A stretch of 64,000 nt of DNA, taken from assembly GCF_042646085.1 (NCBI RefSeq), contig NZ_JBHRSZ010000009.1, positions 124,001 through 188,000 of the forward strand, written 5' to 3'. Each line of letters begins with the position of its first letter. Position 1 is the first letter of the stretch. Below the pieces are notes generated by a model. That model did not search any database, was not told the DNA's origin, and saw nothing but the letters and a program-made list of their open reading frames with translations. Of the stretch, positions 60,034 through 64,000 are shown piece by piece. Both the position numbers and the translations under genes were made by a program. The stretch is from Litoribrevibacter euphylliae (GTDB lineage: Bacteria > Pseudomonadota > Gammaproteobacteria > Pseudomonadales > Litoribrevibacteraceae).

Positions 60034-62192
60034 ACCATACACACCTCTCCTCTAATACCTTGCAGTTTTTGGGAGGGCTAGCACTAAGCTGTGTCCTCTT
60101 AATCGGCATTTCCAGCGGCTTGCAAGAACGCCTCTTCAGTCTCGGCAGTTACTTGTGGCCAAACTATGCTGAGCTATCGACAACAAGGTCTGACGCGACG
60201 GATCATCCTTCATGTAATCCATCCGCGTTAACCAGTGAGGAAGATCAACTTCTTCTGGATGACTTGCTCGGCGCCACTGAAACAGAGCCGCTCTCCACCT
60301 CAACTCCCCAGCACTGCGTTGAGCCCTCCGTTGCCAGCCATCAGACAAACTCCTATGAGGATCCAGCCTATCCAGAACAATCAAACGCACACTGGCTGAA
60401 AGGCTTAGAACAAAATCTGCAATCACTCAATTTATGGCTAACCGGGCATCAATCACTCATCCTATCTGTCTTCATTCTGGTTAGCTTGCTCTCAGCTACT
60501 CGACATAAAAAACACTTATGCCTTGCTCCAGACGAACAAAGATCTAAAACATCGCTGATCGCTCAAATCCTGAGTAGCTTACTGATCACACACGATTGTT
60601 TTGAATATGCCCTGCACCTGTTAAATAGAAACTATCTGAGCGACAACGCCTACGCCTATTTACTTCTGGCCCTCGCATTTGGCTTAAACGCTTTGTTGTG
60701 CTGTTACTATCTAGCCATTGCTCAACCCTTAGATAAAACCCCAGTTCGATCCAAACGAGTCATACGAACACTAAAATCCATCCCCATCTACAGCTGGATG
60801 ATTCTTCTATCGGTCGCATTGGATAAGGAACGAACCGATCACGAACTGGCGCTCCTAATCGGACAGATCTATGAGATGCCATTGGTGTATTTACAAATTG
60901 GCTTGTACATCTGGTTAGGCATGTTGATCAAACACAGTAAGTTGGGTGAGACCGTCATAGATTTGGTTGTATGCCTGGCCCGGAAACCACAAACCATTGC
61001 CATCTGTTTAGTGGCGTTCATGGCAATACCAACGGCCTTCACGGGTGCATCCGGCATCATCATTCTGGCCATGGGCGGCTTGGTGTATCAAAGCCTTAAG
61101 AAGCTACCATTGAGACGGCAATTTATCTTAGCCATTACCGCCATGACCGGTAGCACTGGGGTAGTTCTTGCTCCCAGCTTGTTGATTGTTGCCATCGCCT
61201 TTCTAAATAAAGAAGTCACCACGGGAGAACTGTTCTATTGGGGCAGTTTTGTATTTGGCCTAACACTGAGTCTCTTGATCCTCATAGTAAAACTGCTGCC
61301 CGCGCCTACCATTAATCAAACACGAACGGTTACTGATTGCGCTAATACAAACAGAGCCAATACAGACCCTACTAATACAAACATCACTAAAACCGCTACT
61401 AAAACATCAGCTGTCTTTAGAGCATGCCTTCCCTACCTACTAACAGGCACAACAATTACTCTCGCTTTGCAGTTTTTGTTTGGGCTTTCGTTCAACGAGT
61501 TCACTGCGCCCTATTTTTTGATTCTCTTACTGCTTGGCTTATTAGTGATGGAAAGCTTCAGTGATCGAAAACACACCCGGCACAAGCCAATCAGTTCACA
61601 TGAAATCAGATTTACTAAAACAACGTTCACTAATACAACATACACCAATACAACCTTCACCAAGGTAAGAAAGGCGATTGCAGAAAGTTTCGAACACAGC
61701 GGTGCTATTTTGCTCGTGATGTTCTGCTCTTACTCTCTGGGGAATACGTCTTTTAATCCTGGCTGGCTCGATAGTCTAGCGTTGAATGGTGTATCGCTGT
61801 TCAGCACACTGAGCATGTTGCTTATCCTGTTGATTGTGATCGGAATGATCCTAGACCCGTTTGGGGCACTGATTCTGGTCAGCATGACACTGGCACCCTT
61901 TGCCTATGAACAAGGCATCAACCCCATTCATTTTTGGATGATCACATTGGTCGCTTTCGAACTGGCCTATGTCACACCACCAGTGGCAATGAATCACTTA
62001 CTAACACGACAACAAGTGTCAGAATCCGAATGGTTCCAGTTAGATACCATAGAATCAGATACCATGGAATCAGAGACAACGGCATCAGGAATACGAAGTT
62101 TCTACCTAAAACATGAACGAGTACTTCTTCCAATATTGGTGTTAGGAAGCAGTCTCTTAATAGTGACCTTTGTGCCTATTTGGTTTTATTGA
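60030..62192 (+). CDS. Fused TRAP-type permease (DctQ-like plus DctM-like)
   Basis: 720 residues. One N-terminal membrane segment, an acidic periplasmic-type stretch (about 45-130), then about four segments that would be the small DctQ-like part (about 145-300), followed by a DctM-like large subunit (GASGIIILAMGGLVYQSLKK, TAMTGSTGVVLAPSLLIVA, MILDPFGALILVSMTLAPFA, VAFELAYVTPPVAMNHLL). TRAP carriers use ion gradients rather than ATP. Loops near 438-458 and 528-545 are made of 5-residue Thr/Asn repeats. Coupled by ATGA to the upstream binding protein. Confidence 0.82.
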   Translation: MNHTHLSSNTLQFLGGLALSCVLLIGISSGLQERLFSLGSYLWPNYAELSTTRSDATDHPSCNPSALTSEEDQLLLDDLLGATETEPLSTSTPQHCVEPSVASHQTNSYEDPAYPEQSNAHWLKGLEQNLQSLNLWLTGHQSLILSVFILVSLLSATRHKKHLCLAPDEQRSKTSLIAQILSSLLITHDCFEYALHLLNRNYLSDNAYAYLLLALAFGLNALLCCYYLAIAQPLDKTPVRSKRVIRTLKSIPIYSWMILLSVALDKERTDHELALLIGQIYEMPLVYLQIGLYIWLGMLIKHSKLGETVIDLVVCLARKPQTIAICLVAFMAIPTAFTGASGIIILAMGGLVYQSLKKLPLRRQFILAITAMTGSTGVVLAPSLLIVAIAFLNKEVTTGELFYWGSFVFGLTLSLLILIVKLLPAPTINQTRTVTDCANTNRANTDPTNTNITKTATKTSAVFRACLPYLLTGTTITLALQFLFGLSFNEFTAPYFLILLLLGLLVMESFSDRKHTRHKPISSHEIRFTKTTFTNTTYTNTTFTKVRKAIAESFEHSGAILLVMFCSYSLGNTSFNPGWLDSLALNGVSLFSTLSMLLILLIVIGMILDPFGALILVSMTLAPFAYEQGINPIHFWMITLVAFELAYVTPPVAMNHLLTRQQVSESEWFQLDTIESDTMESETTASGIRSFYLKHERVLLPILVLGSSLLIVTFVPIWFY
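61341..61400 (+). repeat. 15-bp imperfect tandem repeats in the TRAP permease gene (loop 1)
   Basis: Four units encoding ANTNR, ANTDP, TNTNI and TKTAT lie in a hydrophilic loop between membrane segments; the shared core is (G/A)CTAATACAAAC-like. In frame. Confidence 0.75.
61611..61655 (+). repeat. 15-bp imperfect tandem repeats in the TRAP permease gene (loop 2)
   Basis: Three units encoding FTKTT, FTNTT and YTNTT, with a partial fourth (FTKV). Same 15-bp period and similar composition as the loop 1 repeat 200 bp upstream. Confidence 0.78.
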
Positions 62193-62271
62193 GTGCCACT
62201 TATGGCCGTTCCACCATCTCGCACTAAACACACACCACTGCTTAACACGCATCACTACTTAACAAGAAACG

Positions 62272-62880
62272 TTACAACTTAAAGTAATTGCTAATCCCCG
62301 CAAGGGTATTGGTAGTCGCCACAGCCGCAAGAATAAGCCCCATCACCCGGCTCACTACACTCGCGCCAGCATTACCAATAAACCGATGAATACTGCTCGC
62401 CATAAGCATCAGAATCAGAGTAAGAAATACCACCGACATCATAACAGCAGAAATCTGGACCTGTTGCCAAAGGCCTACCTTGGTATTTTCAGTCATCAAA
62501 ACCGCAGCGAGCATAGCACCCGGGCCTGCAATGGAAGGAACCGCAAGAGGAAAAATAGCAGTTTCATGATGACTTTCAGCCAAACGAGTTTCCTCTTCTG
62601 GCTTACTCTCACCAAATATCATGGACAGCGCAAACAAAAACAGCACAATGCCACCGGCTATTTGGAATGCCGATAACGGAATCGACATAGCCGATAGAAT
62701 TAACTCGCCCGCGGCCACAAAAAACAGTAATACAATCGCCGCCACCCCAGTCGAGATTAAGGCAATTTTTCTTTTCGCTTTTGTGTCATACCCTCTGGTT
62801 GCAGCAATAAATACCGGAACCGTTCCCACCGGGTCAATAACAGCAAAAAATACGATGAAGGTTGCTAAGAAATCGATCAT
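62272..62880 (-). CDS. MarC-family membrane protein
   Basis: 202 residues with six membrane segments and the MarC/YhgN pattern: AVIDPVGTVPVFIAATRGYD at the N-terminus, ISTGVAAIVLLFFVAAGELIL (split), FQIAGGIVLFLFALSMIFG, and PLAVPSIAGPGAMLAAVLM. The biochemical role of the family is unresolved; it is not an established drug pump. It converges on the TRAP permease gene with 79 bp between them. Confidence 0.9.
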   Translation of the reverse strand: MIDFLATFIVFFAVIDPVGTVPVFIAATRGYDTKAKRKIALISTGVAAIVLLFFVAAGELILSAMSIPLSAFQIAGGIVLFLFALSMIFGESKPEEETRLAESHHETAIFPLAVPSIAGPGAMLAAVLMTENTKVGLWQQVQISAVMMSVVFLTLILMLMASSIHRFIGNAGASVVSRVMGLILAAVATTNTLAGISNYFKL

Positions 62881-62995
62881 TTAAGTCTCTAAAATGTGTA
62901 GTACATGTCTTTATACAACGATCGAAGCTCTAAACAGCAACGATTGCTGAGCCCCGATACTATTGAGCCTGGATACTATATAGCAAAACACTGAA

Positions 62996-63409
62996 TCAGC
63001 TAGTTTTATTCGCTTTGCTAATCGTCCCCTGAGCAACAGCAACCAAAACTTCATTATCATCTTTGATAGCGAATACCTTACAATCACATACGGCCTGCGT
63101 CTTTCCTGATGAAATTACCATGGCCTTCGCTACCAGTTTTTCACCGATGGCCGGGCGAACATAATTTATTTTGTATTCAGAGGTCACACTGTCACCCAGT
63201 ACCGAACCTCCGGCATAGGTCAGACAATTATCCGCTAAATAACTGACAACCCCACCATGAACAAAACCATGTTGCTGCTTGAGATCATCCCTGACCAACA
63301 CACTTATTTCAGCTCTTTCAGGTTCAAATAAGGTTAACTCTGCCCCAATCAACTGACTAAACGGTTGAGCCGCTAAAATCGACTTTCCGAATGCAAATAA
63401 ATCATCCAT
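62996..63409 (-). CDS. PaaI-family hotdog thioesterase
   Basis: 137 residues with the hotdog-fold signature LKQQHGFVHGGVVSYLADNCL (split) containing the HGG motif and catalytic Asp, then NYVRPAIGEKLVAKAMVISSGK. Members hydrolyse acyl-CoA thioesters, often phenylacetyl-CoA related; the substrate here is unknown. The length is typical. It stands between the MarC gene and a truncated binding-protein gene. Confidence 0.87.
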   Translation of the reverse strand: MDDLFAFGKSILAAQPFSQLIGAELTLFEPERAEISVLVRDDLKQQHGFVHGGVVSYLADNCLTYAGGSVLGDSVTSEYKINYVRPAIGEKLVAKAMVISSGKTQAVCDCKVFAIKDDNEVLVAVAQGTISKANKTS

Positions 63410-63490
63410 TTTCTTTCTCTCCCTGAATCATGGTCTTCCAATATGTTCAACACTAAATAAGAAATTAACTTATCAACTCGATAAATGCAG

Positions 63491-64000
63491 TTATTTCTTG
63501 TTGTTCATACCTAACCCATAACGAGCCTTGATCTCATCTAATCGACCAGAGACCTTGAGCTGAGTAATGCCTTGATTAACAATCCCTACCAGTTTTTCAG
63601 CAGATGGATTATTCACCCCAAAACCGATATTCAAAGGCAACGGCGTTTTCAAACAACCTGCCTTACGCACCTTCTTCCAGGCATTACCAGCAACTTGATC
63701 CATCAAATACGCCATAACCGATTCATGCTCAACGAGAACCTTGATCCGTTTAGCAAGCAGCATATTTACGTTGGTTATTCCAGCTGTATCCCCTACACGA
63801 ACATCAATAGCTGTTGAACCTTGTCTCTTAGTCTGAGCAAGATACTGATCAAACTCACCATTGGCATAACCGTAACTATCAATCACAGTAACTGTCACCG
63901 CTGATAGTGATTCAATACCTTCAAGCTTCCAGTCATCATTAATGTGGGTATAAAGACAAGCCCGAGATGACACAATGACCTCACTCATCATTAACTGATC
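63491..64000 (-). CDS. SBP_bac_3 solute-binding protein, C-terminal part (cut by window edge)
   Basis: The frame is open to base 64000, so the N-terminus and signal peptide lie outside; the in-frame MM at 63991 is probably internal. The visible about 170 residues are the second half of a family 3 binding protein: MSEVIVSSRACLYTH, GYANGEFDQYLAQT, LLAKRIKVLVEHESVMAYL and LNIGFGVNNPSAEKLVGIVNQ, ending with the usual ITQLKVSGRLDEIKARYGL. Orphan amino-acid-type binding protein by context; no transporter genes are in view. Confidence 0.78.
   Translation of the reverse strand, partial: DQLMMSEVIVSSRACLYTHINDDWKLEGIESLSAVTVTVIDSYGYANGEFDQYLAQTKRQGSTAIDVRVGDTAGITNVNMLLAKRIKVLVEHESVMAYLMDQVAGNAWKKVRKAGCLKTPLPLNIGFGVNNPSAEKLVGIVNQGITQLKVSGRLDEIKARYGLGMNNKK

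Overview
This window looks like the chromosome of a marine, aerobic gammaproteobacterium (Oceanospirillales/Alteromonadales-like). The evidence is its moderate GC content, complete Pseudomonas-type alginate machinery, FecIRA-type iron signalling, 2-aminoethylphosphonate (AEP) catabolism and TRAP-like transport. I cannot name a genus from sequence alone.

Region 1 (1-18.4 kb): one long leftward alginate operon in the order algD-alg8-alg44-algK-algE-algI-algJ-algF-algX-algL-algG-(LRR lipoprotein)-algA-algC/manB, the last gene cut by the window edge. Gaps are tiny and several genes share stop/start bases, so translation is probably coupled. AlgA, AlgC and AlgD make GDP-mannuronate. Alg8 with c-di-GMP-binding Alg44 polymerises it. 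AlgK, AlgE, AlgX and AlgL handle periplasmic transit and export, and AlgI, AlgJ, AlgF and AlgX acetylate it. Departures from the Pseudomonas plan are: the gene order; an internalin-like leucine-rich-repeat lipoprotein inside the operon; an AlgG whose DPHD catalytic motif reads DLRN; an AlgK without a lipobox; an AlgL with one; and a second PL5 lyase (algL2) divergent from algD.

Region 2 (18.7-38.9 kb): ordinary chromosome. It carries a DUF3592 membrane protein, cytochrome b561, a DUF3817 protein, a Fur-boxed ECF sigma/FecR/TonB receptor unit, a PAS-GGDEF cyclase, DUF1287 and GFA proteins, an 892-codon acidic protein of unknown function, a COG0523 metal-handling GTPase with an expandable His-Asp tract, a phosphoribosyltransferase, an Ada-like alkyltransferase, an AraC regulator and a fatty acid hydroxylase-family enzyme.

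Region 3 (38.97-43.3 kb): nine small leftward ORFs of mostly unknown function. They are separated by attC-like imperfect palindromes ending in GTTAT, with several stop codons lying inside the TAAC inverse core. This resembles an integron cassette cluster without an integrase (CALIN).

Region 4 (43.4-57.2 kb): an AEP regulon. phnW-phnX-HD oxygenase run left; a FAD oxidoreductase and the GntR regulator phnR run right; the ABC transporter phnS-phnT-phnU lies 3.5 kb further on, after three unrelated genes. Four TGGTAnAnACCA palindromes mark both promoter regions. A 276-bp IS5-like MITE flanked by CTAG duplications sits in the 3' end of the HD oxygenase gene and supplies its stop codon.

Region 5 (57.4-64 kb): an OmpA-family protein, a DUF6091-like solute-binding protein coupled to a fused TRAP-like permease, a MarC protein, a PaaI-type thioesterase and a truncated SBP_bac_3 protein. 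Several genes in regions 2, 4 and 5 carry short in-frame tandem repeats (6, 15 and 21 bp) that lengthen tails or loops.
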